Assembly: GCA_043778625.1 (NCBI GenBank)
Contig: JAYWFU010000046.1
Location: 1 to 7,940 of the forward strand
Source: JACMRI01 sp043778625
GTDB lineage: Bacteria > Bacteroidota > Bacteroidia > UBA4408
DNA: 7,940 nt
Direction of reading: 5' to 3'
Shown here: piece by piece, positions 1-6,957 of the stretch
Layout: every line of letters begins with the position of its first letter
How positions within the stretch are numbered: the first letter of the stretch is position 1
Position numbers and translations under genes: made by a program
The notes under the pieces: model-generated
What the model saw: only the letters and a program-made list of their open reading frames with translations
The model's database searches: none
What the model was told of the DNA's origin: nothing

Positions 1-911
1 GGAGTAACCTCATTATAAGTGCACGTGTTACAGCCTGTTGTTGCATTAGGCAACCAAGCGTAAAAAGCTAAACTAGGCCCACTAACGCTTACAGTAGCAG
101 TGCTTCCATAGGTTATTGTAGTATCGGCACTGGCTTTAATAACAGGCAAAGGATTAACCACAACTAATATAGAATCAGTAAACACACCACACGCACTTAT
201 ACACTGCACGTAATAAGTAGTAGTGCTTGTGGGTTGTATATGTAGAGTATTAGCAGTAGTGGGGGCTATTCCGGCTCCATGCCAAGTATACTGCAATGCA
301 CCTGTGGCAGTTAGCGTAGTGCTATTACCTACACACACCGTGGCATTGCCTGTAATGTTAGGTGTTGTACCAACGTACACGGTTATGCTATCAGTGGCTG
401 TACCACAGCTGTTAGTACTGCTAACATAATAACTCGTATTAGCCATTGGGCTTACAGTTATGCTATCGTTTAGTACTCCCCCACCCCATGTATAATTACT
501 GGCTCCCATAGCACTTAGCGTAGTACTTTGCCCAAGGCAAATATCAGTATCGCCAGTAGCAATAATATGTGGTGGTGTTAGTACATGTATCGTTATAGAA
601 TCCTTACTGCTTCCGCACGCATTACTAGCTGTTACTACGTAGGTAGTAGTGCTTAACGGAACAACCGTTACTGTTGCTGTGGTAGCTACTATACCGTTGT
701 TCCACACATAGCTACTCCCGTTAGTGGCAGTTAGCTGTATACTATTACCCTTACATAGCGTGGTGTCGCCAGCTATCTGGGTTGTGTTGGCAACATCTAC
801 ATACACCATTATAGTGTCAGTATCATTACCGCAGGCGTCAGTATTGGTAACGTAATAAGTAGTAGTAACTATTGGGCTTACAGCTACTGCATTATTAGTA
901 GCTGTAAAGCC
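1..911 (-). CDS. Ig/PKD-like repeat region of a large secreted surface protein (third frame segment, runs off left edge)
   Basis: Reading the minus strand from 911 down to base 1 gives about 303 codons without a stop, in the same frame as the gene start at 2348. The translation continues the tandem repeat begun in the segment to its right. Each unit has a Cys in a T-(I/L/V)-C-x-G-(Q/N) motif, then a Y-x-W strand, a V-x-P turn, a T-T-T-Y-Y strand, an A-C-G with a second Cys, and a D-(S/T)-I-x-V-x-V end. The Cys pair suggests one disulfide per domain, which fits an extracellular Ig-like fold. The last partial unit (149-1) lacks the first Cys and has a C-N-T-C pair instead, like the PKD-like modules that often precede the gliding-motility-associated C-terminal sorting domain. 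That domain would lie beyond the edge. There is no start codon of its own; it is the continuation of one gene after a frame break near 910-912. Function is inferred as an adhesin or surface structural protein. Confidence 0.75.
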
Positions 912-1230
912 CACCACCACTCCAGTTATAATTACTACCGCCAGTTACGCTAAGTAGTTCCGTTTGCCCAACACAAATAGTACTGTTGTTCGAAGTTACA
1001 ATATCCACATTGGGGTTTACGGTTACGGTTATTGTATCAACATCAGTACCGCAAGCATTAGTAGTACTTGCATAATAAGTAGTTGTGGTTGTTGGGCTTA
1101 CTATTACGCTATTAGTGGTAGAAGTTACTCCTCCAGTCCAATTATAATTATTTCCGTTAGATGCATATAACGTAGTGCTTTGCCCTGCACATATACTAGT
1201 AACGCCTGTTATAGCAATATTGGGTGTTAC
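1..1230 (-). repeat. Tandem Ig/PKD-like domain repeats, five complete units and one partial
   Basis: Unit limits by translation are 1230-1012 (73 residues), 1011-795 (interrupted by the frame break at 910-912), 794-576 (73), 575-366 (70), 365-150 (72) and 149-1 (partial). Units share the Cys-x-Gly, Tyr-x-Trp, Thr-Thr-Tyr-Tyr and Ala-Cys-Gly landmarks but differ clearly elsewhere. The array is therefore old at protein level rather than a fresh DNA duplication. The DNA still shares short blocks, for example GCACTACTAC and AGCGTAGT-type stretches, that could confuse assembly or recombination. Confidence 0.8.
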
Positions 1231-1836
1231 TCCTATAATTTTACTTACCATAAAATTAGGTAAGCCCAATAAAGAAGTATTTGTACCTAAGCTAAGTCCA
1301 TCAACAACGTAATTAATTGAGGCAGGCAAATTATTTGGATTATTAATTACATCAAGATAACTATGTTCTGTTGTTTGATTAAATGATTTTGCGACATAAA
1401 TTTTACCATTAGGAGCTATTTGAATACTATTAATTAGTTTATAAAAGCTTCCAATTAAAGTTGCCGAAGCCCCTATAGTTGTAGCATTCCCTGAACTCAA
1501 ATTAAACTGGTAAACACTACCTGGCACTAACTGTCCTCCATATAATTTTGTACCATCTGGCGAAAATTCTATACCATAAGCTGTATTGTAGCCATACATT
1601 GAAATTTCGTTGCTAACAGCACCTGTATTTATATCAAAATCATACGTACTAAATGTCCCCAAATCACGTATAGCTACTGCTAACTTATCTCCCTGTTGCG
1701 ATAGTTTCATTTGCCCTACCGTATTTGCTTCGGGAGCAACATTACCCCCACTATGTACAGTGCCAATTGCTGAGGTAACACTTGCATTTATACCTGTAGG
1801 AGTATTAAATCGGCAAAAAACACGTTGCTGTTCCAC
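895..1836 (-). CDS. Middle segment of the large secreted surface protein: propeller-like region plus first Ig-like repeats (frameshifted fragment)
   Basis: This 313-codon frame opens at a GTG (1836) that is unlikely to be a true start, because it lies inside the previous frame segment. From about residue 7 it continues the N-terminal domain of the neighbouring segment. It holds short blade-like motifs such as I-E-F-S-P-D-G-T-K-L-Y (near residue 90) and I-Q-I-A-P-N-G-K-I-Y-V-A (near residue 140), then L-G-L-P-N-F before the domain ends. This pattern is familiar from Bacteroidota secreted proteins with WD/PQQ-like propellers. Ig-like repeat 1 follows at 1230-1012 and repeat 2 starts at 1011. 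The frame then hits TAA at 895-897 in the middle of repeat 2. The repeat is recovered exactly by moving to the frame used from 911 leftward, so the stop is a frame break and not a natural C-terminus. Homology of the propeller part is from family memory, not a search. Confidence 0.7.
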   Translation of the reverse strand: MEQQRVFCRFNTPTGINASVTSAIGTVHSGGNVAPEANTVGQMKLSQQGDKLAVAIRDLGTFSTYDFDINTGAVSNEISMYGYNTAYGIEFSPDGTKLYGGQLVPGSVYQFNLSSGNATTIGASATLIGSFYKLINSIQIAPNGKIYVAKSFNQTTEHSYLDVINNPNNLPASINYVVDGLSLGTNTSLLGLPNFMVSKIIGVTPNIAITGVTSICAGQSTTLYASNGNNYNWTGGVTSTTNSVIVSPTTTTTYYASTTNACGTDVDTITVTVNPNVDIVTSNNSTICVGQTELLSVTGGSNYNWSGGGLYSY

Positions 1837-2348
1837 TCATGCGATAGTAGCCATACATTGCCATCGCAACGTTTTACGGCACATTGTTTTTCGGACACTG
1901 TGGGGTGCAGCATCGTATTTTTACTCGTAGTTACCACATCGCCGTTACCACCACCCAAGCTCATATCCACTACACTGTAATACATAGCTCCACCCAGCTC
2001 ACCTATTGTAAACACATAGTACTGCGTAGTACTATTGGGTATGGGTACTATTAATGCCGCTTGCGTGGTAGACGAATGCCCCAACAAACCTGTGCCGTTA
2101 GGCATTACAGCATGTAGTTTGTTCCAAACCGTTTTGCCATCACTATAAAATAATAGGTTTCCATTAGTATCAGCTATGCTCGTGCAACCCTCTTGAGTTA
2201 GCATTTGTACACCTGTTAGTGCAGTTGGGGTTGGGGTGTTAAAATCTAGCCCAGCATGGTCGCCAAAGCACCATATATTATTTTGGTTTTGAGCCATACC
2301 AATGGTAGCAATTAGTAGTAGCAGGGCTAATAACATAACGTGTTTCAT
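1788..2348 (-). CDS. N-terminal segment of a large secreted gliding/T9SS-style surface protein (frame broken at its 3' end)
   Basis: I choose the ATG at 2348; a GTG at 2354 is in frame two codons earlier, but the ATG gives a clean signal peptide. The N-terminus is M-K-H followed by a Leu/Ile-rich core and G-M-A-Q, with probable cleavage after the Ala. The mature part has W-C-F-G-D-H-A-G-L-D-F, E-G-C-T-S-I-A-D, N-G-N-L-L-F-Y-S-D-G, V-W-N, M-P-N-G-T-G-L-L-G-H-S-S and L-L-S-H-E-W-N-S-N-V-F. These recur near the N-terminus of many large Bacteroidota secreted proteins that end in a gliding-motility-associated C-terminal domain. The frame reaches TAA at 1788 only ten codons after H-E-W-N-S-N-V-F-F. 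The expected continuation lies in the -1 frame, reached at the six-T run (1820-1815 on this strand). No Shine-Dalgarno sequence is seen; the leader is A-rich. The gene follows the infC terminator, so it is probably transcribed separately. Confidence 0.75.
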   Translation of the reverse strand: MKHVMLLALLLLIATIGMAQNQNNIWCFGDHAGLDFNTPTPTALTGVQMLTQEGCTSIADTNGNLLFYSDGKTVWNKLHAVMPNGTGLLGHSSTTQAALIVPIPNSTTQYYVFTIGELGGAMYYSVVDMSLGGGNGDVVTTSKNTMLHPTVSEKQCAVKRCDGNVWLLSHEWNSNVFFADLILLQV

Positions 2349-2372
2349 GGGCACATAGGTTTAATGTTTTTT

Positions 2373-2380
2373 TAAAGATA
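2373..2380 (-). promoter_or_regulatory. Possible -7 promoter element for the secreted-protein gene
   Basis: On the minus strand TATCTTTA lies about 25 nt before the ATG at 2348, matching the Bacteroidota -7 consensus TAnnTTTG at all but the last base. I find no good TTG at the expected -33 distance, so support is weak. The need for a new promoter is inferred from the terminator at 2461-2491 just upstream. Confidence 0.25.
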
Positions 2381-2460
2381 GCTAATTTTAGTTAGAAAAA
2401 AATCGCTCCTAATTTTTAATAAAGTAAAATACGATTTGATACTTTAATTTTACTACAACA

Positions 2461-2491
2461 AAAAAGCGCACTAAGTATAGTGCGCTTTTTT
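2461..2491 (-). terminator. Intrinsic terminator after infC
   Basis: The arms GCGCACTA (2466-2473) and TAGTGCGC (2478-2485) pair perfectly across the 4-nt loop AGTA, and flanking A5/T5 tracts extend the helix to 13 bp. A T run follows on either strand, so it could act in both directions. It begins 24 nt past the infC stop and there is no plus-strand gene to its left, so its main role should be ending the fabH-TPR-thrS-infC transcript. Confidence 0.92.
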
Positions 2492-2515
2492 GTTGTGTTA
2501 TAGTTAGTTTAAAAC

Positions 2516-3169
2516 TTATTTTTTAGGGCTTACTAATAAAAACATTTTCTTACCTTCTAACTTAGGTAATTGTTCAATTTTACCATATAACTCAAGGGCT
2601 TGAGCAAACTTTAACAATAAAATTTCGCCACGCTCTTTGTATATAATTGAGCGCCCTTTGAAAAATACGTAAGCACGTATTTTTTCGCCGTCTTGCAAAA
2701 AGCCTATTGCATGTTTTAATTTAAAATTAAAATCGTGGTCATCGGTAGTGGGGCCAAAACGAATTTCTTTTACCGAAACTTTTTGCGAATTATTTTTTAT
2801 TTCTTTTTGTTTTTTCTTTTGGTCGTACAAGAATTTTTTGTAGTCAATAGCTCTACATACTGGCGGTACAGCATTAGGCGATATTTCTACTAAATCGACC
2901 CCTAACTCCTGCGCTATTGCTAGTGCTTTGTCAATTGAGTAAACTCCTGGTTCAACATCTTCGCCAACCAAACGTACTTCTTTGGCGGTAATACGCTTGT
3001 TAATTTTGTGCGCATCTTCCTTTATAACTCTTACGGGGCGTGCCTCACGAGGCGGACGCTTATTGTAAGGTACAAATGCTGGGCGTGCTGGGCTAGCAAG
3101 CGGTGTTGCGGTAGCAGCTGATGTTGTAGCTACTGGTGCTGTTGGTTCTGTGGTGTTTTTGTCTGTCAA
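2516..3169 (-). CDS. infC: Translation initiation factor IF-3
   Basis: IF3 binds the 30S subunit, keeps it apart from 50S and checks start-codon and initiator-tRNA pairing. An Ala/Thr/Pro-rich leader of roughly 45 residues comes first. The N-terminal domain follows (about residues 55-125, with H-K-I-N-K-R-I, V-R-L-V-G, G-V-Y-S, D-L-V-E-I-S-P-N-A, P-P-V-C and D-Y-K-K-F). Next is a Lys-rich linker, then the C-terminal domain (about 132-216, with V-K-E-I-R-F-G-P, D-D-H-D, F-K-L-K-H-A, V-F-F-K-G-R and G-K-K-M-F-L). All family landmarks are present. The frame has no ATG except Met209, so initiation must be at TTG 3169-3167 or the adjacent ATT 3172-3170; an in-frame TAA lies a few codons further up. 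The leader is longer than usual for the family and probably disordered. The gene lies 22 nt after thrS and ends just before a strong terminator. rpmI and rplT, which commonly follow infC, are missing here. Confidence 0.95.
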   Translation of the reverse strand: MTDKNTTEPTAPVATTSAATATPLASPARPAFVPYNKRPPREARPVRVIKEDAHKINKRITAKEVRLVGEDVEPGVYSIDKALAIAQELGVDLVEISPNAVPPVCRAIDYKKFLYDQKKKQKEIKNNSQKVSVKEIRFGPTTDDHDFNFKLKHAIGFLQDGEKIRAYVFFKGRSIIYKERGEILLLKFAQALELYGKIEQLPKLEGKKMFLLVSPKK

Positions 3170-3172
3170 AAT
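3167..3172 (-). promoter_or_regulatory. Non-ATG initiation site of infC (TTG, preceded in frame by ATT)
   Basis: The minus strand reads CAA ATT TTG ACA GAC in the infC frame. No ATG or GTG exists in frame before the conserved domains, so one of these two codons must start the protein. In Escherichia coli infC starts at AUU, and this rare codon lets IF3 repress its own translation. An AUU or UUG start here would allow the same kind of feedback, which is inference. There is no Shine-Dalgarno sequence in the 22-nt gap after thrS. Confidence 0.6.
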
Positions 3173-3191
3173 TTGTAAACGTTGGTTGTTA

Positions 3192-5141
3192 TTATTTTTG
3201 TATTAGTTGATTATTTATTAATTCAAATATATGATTTTTTAATTCAATTACCGTCATTAATTCCGACTCGGCTTCATTGCCCTGTCCTTGCTTGCGCACG
3301 GTTATTTTTTTGTTGTTAATTTCGCTTTCGCCTACCACAATTAAGTAGGGTATTTTGTTCATTTCGGCCTCACGAATTTTTTTACCTATTTTTTCGTTGC
3401 GGTCGTCCATTATTGCACGTACTTCCATTTCGGCTAATTGTTCTTTTACTTCGTTAGCGTAATCGTTGTACTTTTCGCTAATTGGTAATATTACGCATTG
3501 TTCAGGCGTAAGCCACAATGGAAACTTACCTGCGCAATGCTCAATAAGCACAGCTACAAAGCGCTCTAGTGAGCCAAATGGCGCACGGTGTATCATTACA
3601 GGACGGTGCTTTAAGTTATCAGCACCAGTGTATTCTAACTCAAACCTTTCGGGCAAATTATAATCTACCTGTATAGTGCCTAACTGCCAGCTACGGCCTA
3701 TGGCATCACGTACCATAAAATCTAGCTTAGGACCATAAAATGCGGCTTCGCCATATTCTATTACGGTTTTTAATCCCTTTTCGGCAGCAGCTTCAATAAT
3801 TGCATTTTCAGCTTTAGTCCAATTTTCGTCGCTACCTATGTATTTGCTACGATTTTCTTTGTCGCGTAATGATATTTGTGCCGTATAGTTTTCAAATCCT
3901 AAGGCGTTAAATACATAGAGTACAAGGTCTATTACTTTAATAAATTCTTCTTTTACCTGGTCGGGGCGTACAAACAGATGCGCATCATCTTGCGTAAAGC
4001 CACGCACACGTGTTAAGCCGTGCAACTCCCCACTTTGCTCGTAACGATACACCGTACCAAATTCAGCAAGGCGAATTGGCAAGTCACGGTAGGAGCGGGG
4101 TTTGTACTTGTATATTTCGCAGTGATGCGGGCAGTTCATTGGTTTTAAAAAAAACTCTTCGCCCTCGGCTGGTGTAGCTATGGGCTGGAAGCTATCCTTG
4201 CCATATTTTTCGTAATGGCCAGAAGTTATGTACAGCTGCTTATTACCTATGTGTGGGGTTACTACTTGCTCGTAGCCAGCTTTAACTTGTGCTTTTTGCA
4301 AAAAATTAATTAAGCGTTCGCGCAATGCAGCACCCTTGGGTAACCACAAGGGTAAGCCCATTCCTACTTTTTCGCTAAAGGTAAATAGTTCTAACTCCTT
4401 GCCTAACTTGCGGTGGTCGCGGGCTTTGGCCTCTTCTAACAATACTAAATATTCTTTAAGTTCTTTATCCTTAGGAAAGGTAATGCCATAAATGCGGGTA
4501 AGTTGTTTGCGACTATCATCTCCACGCCAAAATGCCCCGCTTAATGCAGTAATTTTTACGGCTTTAATGTGGCTTGTGGTAGGTATGTGTGGGCCACGGC
4601 AAAGGTCAGTAAAGTTGCCTTGGGTGTATAGTGTTATGCTACCATCTTGCAATTCGTTCAATAGTTCTAATTTATACTCGTCGCCTTTGGTTGTAAAATA
4701 AGCTATTGCGTCGGCTTTGCTGGTTTGCTTACGTGTGTAAGCGTTACCAAGGCGAGCAAGTTCTAGCATTTTGGCTTCAATTTTAGTAAATTCTTCGGGA
4801 GTAAGTTTTTTATCTCCAAAATCTACGTCGTAGTAATATCCGTTTTCTAACGCTGGACCAATACCAAATTTAACACTAGGGTATAGCATCTCTAAGGCCT
4901 CTGCCATTAAGTGGGCTGATGAATGCCACATCATTTGTTTACCCTCTGCATCGTTCCAAGTGAGTAATTGTAATGTAGCATCTGCGGTTATGGGTAACGA
5001 AGCGTCTTTAACTTCATTATTAATTTTAGCGCCTAATACGTTCCGGGCTAATCCTTCGCTTATGCTCAACGCTACCTCCATAGCGGTTACTCCTGCATTG
5101 TACTCACGTACTGAACCATCGGGTAATGTAATTTTTATCAT
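3192..5141 (-). CDS. thrS: Threonine--tRNA ligase
   Basis: This cytosolic class II synthetase charges tRNA-Thr with threonine using ATP. At 649 residues it is full length for the bacterial type. A TGS domain occupies about residues 1-62. The editing domain follows, with H73-S-S-A-H77 and C181-R-G-P-H185 forming the expected HxxxH and CxxxH sites that clear Ser-tRNA. In the catalytic core the zinc ligands are visible as C337 (M-N-C-P-H), H388 (D-D-A-H) and H518 (I-H-R-A-P-F-G). Motif 2 lies around 357-385 (R-L-A-E-F-G-T-V-Y-R-Y-E) and motif 3 at 518-528 (H-R-A-P-F-G-S-L-E-R-F). The anticodon-binding domain runs from about 546 to the end. The ATG at 5141 gives the normal M-I-K-I-T-L-P-D-G-S start. 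It sits 38 nt after the TPR gene; that gap holds an AT-only dyad, AAAAAATATTTTTT, but no convincing terminator or tRNA-sensing leader. It is followed 22 nt later by infC, the classic pairing. Confidence 0.98.
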   Translation of the reverse strand: MIKITLPDGSVREYNAGVTAMEVALSISEGLARNVLGAKINNEVKDASLPITADATLQLLTWNDAEGKQMMWHSSAHLMAEALEMLYPSVKFGIGPALENGYYYDVDFGDKKLTPEEFTKIEAKMLELARLGNAYTRKQTSKADAIAYFTTKGDEYKLELLNELQDGSITLYTQGNFTDLCRGPHIPTTSHIKAVKITALSGAFWRGDDSRKQLTRIYGITFPKDKELKEYLVLLEEAKARDHRKLGKELELFTFSEKVGMGLPLWLPKGAALRERLINFLQKAQVKAGYEQVVTPHIGNKQLYITSGHYEKYGKDSFQPIATPAEGEEFFLKPMNCPHHCEIYKYKPRSYRDLPIRLAEFGTVYRYEQSGELHGLTRVRGFTQDDAHLFVRPDQVKEEFIKVIDLVLYVFNALGFENYTAQISLRDKENRSKYIGSDENWTKAENAIIEAAAEKGLKTVIEYGEAAFYGPKLDFMVRDAIGRSWQLGTIQVDYNLPERFELEYTGADNLKHRPVMIHRAPFGSLERFVAVLIEHCAGKFPLWLTPEQCVILPISEKYNDYANEVKEQLAEMEVRAIMDDRNEKIGKKIREAEMNKIPYLIVVGESEINNKKITVRKQGQGNEAESELMTVIELKNHIFELINNQLIQK

Positions 5142-5179
5142 TGTTGAAAATTGTGAAAAAATATTTTTTTAATACGCTA

Positions 5180-5710
5180 TTATTCTTTGCCTACTAGCAC
5201 TCGCAAGGCACGCATAAAGCGTGAGGCACTAAATAGTTTTTGCTTATCCATGCAGCGATTGATATGCTTTTTGTATTCTTCGATGTTAGTATCGTTGGTT
5301 GATTGCACAATAGCTTCCTTATACATTACAATTGCTTGCGTGTAATTTTGCGCTAATTCGTAGTATATAGCTAGCTCCTCGTTAATGGCTGCTTTGCTTA
5401 ATCCTTTTACGTTGCGAGCAGTTTCTAATAACGTTTTGTATTCATCTAGCCTGTTTTGGTCACGTAATAAATAGGCATAATTAAGATAAGTTGCTGAGTA
5501 TTCGGGCGAAAACTGTATGGCTAGTTTATAGTGACGTTCGGCTTTGGCATTGTCGCTAAATTTGTATTTGTACAACCAACCCAAATGGTTGTGTGCCTTA
5601 CCGTAGTTGGGTTCGTCCATAAGTATGTCGTCCAACATACGGTGGGCTTCTTCAATGTTTCCATCGTCTATGGCGCGGTCTGCCAAATAAAATAAATCTT
5701 CAATTGCCAT
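5180..5710 (-). CDS. Tetratricopeptide (TPR) repeat protein of unknown role
   Basis: This 176-residue protein has helical pairs typical of TPRs. One unit lies near 18-45 (G-N-I-E-E-A-H-R-M-L ending D-E-P-N-Y). The next is near 38-70 (A-H-N-H-L-G-W-L-Y and A-E-R-H-Y-K-L-A-I, then F-S-P-E-Y). Another is near 73-100 (A-T-Y-L-N-Y-A-Y-L-L) and a last near 112-135 (L-A-I-Y-Y-E-L-A-Q-N-Y-T-Q-A-I). The C-terminal ~35 residues are basic. There is no signal peptide or membrane segment, so it should be cytosolic and act as a protein-binding scaffold. The ATG at 5710 is the first in-frame start, 15 nt after the fabH stop, so it is very likely cotranscribed with fabH and thrS. Its partner cannot be read from the sequence. 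The position between a lipid-synthesis gene and translation genes does not fix a function. Confidence 0.88.
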   Translation of the reverse strand: MAIEDLFYLADRAIDDGNIEEAHRMLDDILMDEPNYGKAHNHLGWLYKYKFSDNAKAERHYKLAIQFSPEYSATYLNYAYLLRDQNRLDEYKTLLETARNVKGLSKAAINEELAIYYELAQNYTQAIVMYKEAIVQSTNDTNIEEYKKHINRCMDKQKLFSASRFMRALRVLVGKE

Positions 5711-5725
5711 GGTTAATTATTTTTA

Positions 5726-6727
5726 TTATTTGTTAGTATCGTACGACCATTTAATTAACACCGACCCCCACGTAAATCCTCCACCAAATGCGGCTAGTAT
5801 TATGTTATCGCCTTTTTTAAGGCGGCTTTCCCACTCGTGCAAGCACAATGGTATAGTACCATTGGTGGTGTTACCATATTTTTGAATATTAAGCATTACC
5901 TTATCAGTACCTACTCCCATGCGGTTAGCGGTGGCATCAATAATACGTTTATTAGCTTGGTGTGGTACTAAGTACGCCACATCATCAGCGGTTAGGTTAT
6001 TACGCTCCATAATTTCGGCGCTTACATCGGCCATGTTGGTTACAGCAAATTTAAACACCGTTTTACCCTCTTGATACACGTAATGTTCCTTAGCATCAAC
6101 AGTAGCGTGACTTGCTGGCTTAACGCTTCCGCCTGCTTTTTGGTGTAGGAACTCAGCACCAGCGCCATCAGTACGCAGTATGGCATCCACAATACCGTTG
6201 CCATCGGTTGATGGTTCAAGTAATACTGCTCCTCCACCATCGCCAAATATAATGCAAGTGGCACGGTCGGTATAATCCATGATGCTGCTCATTTTATCGC
6301 CACCGTACACAATAATACGTTTGTACATGCCTGACTCAATAAATTTAGCTGCTGTTACTAACGTAAATATAAAGCCCGAACAAGCGGCATTAATATCATA
6401 GCTCAACGCATTTTTAATACCTACTTTGTGGCATATAATATTGGCCGTGGCCGGAAACTGCATATCGGGCGTTGTGGTGGCTACCAATAGGCAATCAATA
6501 TCCGACGGTTGTAAGTTTTTCTTTTTTAATAATCCTTTTACAGCTTCTACTCCCATGTCCGACGTACCCAAGCCTTCGCCTTTAAGTATCCTGCGTTCTT
6601 TGATGCCTGTGCGCTCAGTTATCCACTCATCATTGGTATCAATAAGGGTTTCTAATTCCTTGTTGGTAAGTACATAATCGGGCGCCCATGCGTACACGCC
6701 TGTAATTGCTGCTTTAACTGCTGACAT
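5726..6727 (-). CDS. fabH: 3-oxoacyl-[acyl-carrier-protein] synthase III (beta-ketoacyl-ACP synthase III)
   Basis: FabH condenses an acyl-CoA primer with malonyl-ACP to start type II fatty-acid synthesis in the cytosol. In Bacteroidota it commonly also uses branched primers, but primer choice cannot be read here. The 333-residue length is normal. The catalytic triad is present: Cys116 in N-A-A-C-S-G-F, His256 in V-P-H-Q-A-N, and Asn286 in Y-G-N-T-T-N-G. Other landmarks are D-E-W-I-T-E-R-T-G-I near residue 33, the G-D-G-G-G-A-V turn near 162, and the C-terminal A-A-F-G-G-G-F-T-W-G-S. The ATG at 6727 gives the standard short lead into A-I-T-G-V. It is the first gene of the minus-strand unit; plsX and rpmF, frequent partners of fabH, are not upstream. 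The next gene starts 15 nt after its stop. A second fabH copy elsewhere is possible. Confidence 0.97.
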   Translation of the reverse strand: MSAVKAAITGVYAWAPDYVLTNKELETLIDTNDEWITERTGIKERRILKGEGLGTSDMGVEAVKGLLKKKNLQPSDIDCLLVATTTPDMQFPATANIICHKVGIKNALSYDINAACSGFIFTLVTAAKFIESGMYKRIIVYGGDKMSSIMDYTDRATCIIFGDGGGAVLLEPSTDGNGIVDAILRTDGAGAEFLHQKAGGSVKPASHATVDAKEHYVYQEGKTVFKFAVTNMADVSAEIMERNNLTADDVAYLVPHQANKRIIDATANRMGVGTDKVMLNIQKYGNTTNGTIPLCLHEWESRLKKGDNIILAAFGGGFTWGSVLIKWSYDTNK

Positions 6728-6838
6728 AATTAAATTTTATTACGTATATAAGTTTAAATAATTTTCGATTGTGAAAATAAACATTTTTTCGTGTTTTACG
6801 GCATTCATTTGTTTAATTGATGTAGGCATTAATAATTG

Positions 6839-6852
6839 CAAATAATTATTTG
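6839..6852. promoter_or_regulatory. Perfect 14-bp palindrome, possible operator
   Basis: CAAATAATTATTTG equals its own reverse complement. It lies about 112 bp upstream of the fabH start and could bind a dimeric regulator. The all-A/T centre lowers its weight, and no known operator is recognised. Confidence 0.25.
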
Positions 6853-6957
6853 ACTGCTGGTTACAAACCGTTTACACCAAACAACTTGTATTGTATGGCA
6901 CAAAGTAAATTGCGGTTTGCTATGCCAATTTAATTTAACAACACTAACACAACAATT

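Noticed and set aside
223..429. Plus-strand 68-codon frame
   Set aside because: It lies opposite the Ig-like repeat coding sequence; the translation is Val/Leu-rich antisense of Thr/Ser/Ala-rich repeats. No independent support.
964..1170. Plus-strand 68-codon frame
   Set aside because: It is antisense to Ig-like repeats 1-2 of the minus-strand gene, with low-complexity Ser/Ile/Tyr output and no domain.
1815..1820. Programmed -1 ribosomal frameshift at the six-T run
   Set aside because: The heptamer G-TTT-TTT does not fit the X-XXY-YYZ form, I see no evident downstream stem, and a second, opposite break follows. Indel or sequencing error is simpler.
1610..1930. Plus-strand 106-codon frame spanning the first frame break
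   Set aside because: It overlaps the propeller coding region on the opposite strand. The minus-strand reading has recognisable motifs on both sides and this one has none.
5157..5170. AAAAAATATTTTTT dyad between the TPR gene and thrS as a terminator
   Set aside because: It has only A-T pairs and no stable stem. The 38-nt gap and shared direction fit cotranscription.
3466..5172. Three plus-strand frames of 65-70 codons within thrS (3466-3663, 4492-4701, 4960-5172)
   Set aside because: All are antisense to an intact, well-conserved thrS and show no domain.
6040..6264. Minus-strand 74-codon frame within fabH
   Set aside because: It lies in another frame of the same strand inside an intact fabH.
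6426..6677. Plus-strand 83-codon frame within fabH
   Set aside because: It is antisense to the conserved N-terminal half of fabH, including its catalytic Cys region, with no support of its own.
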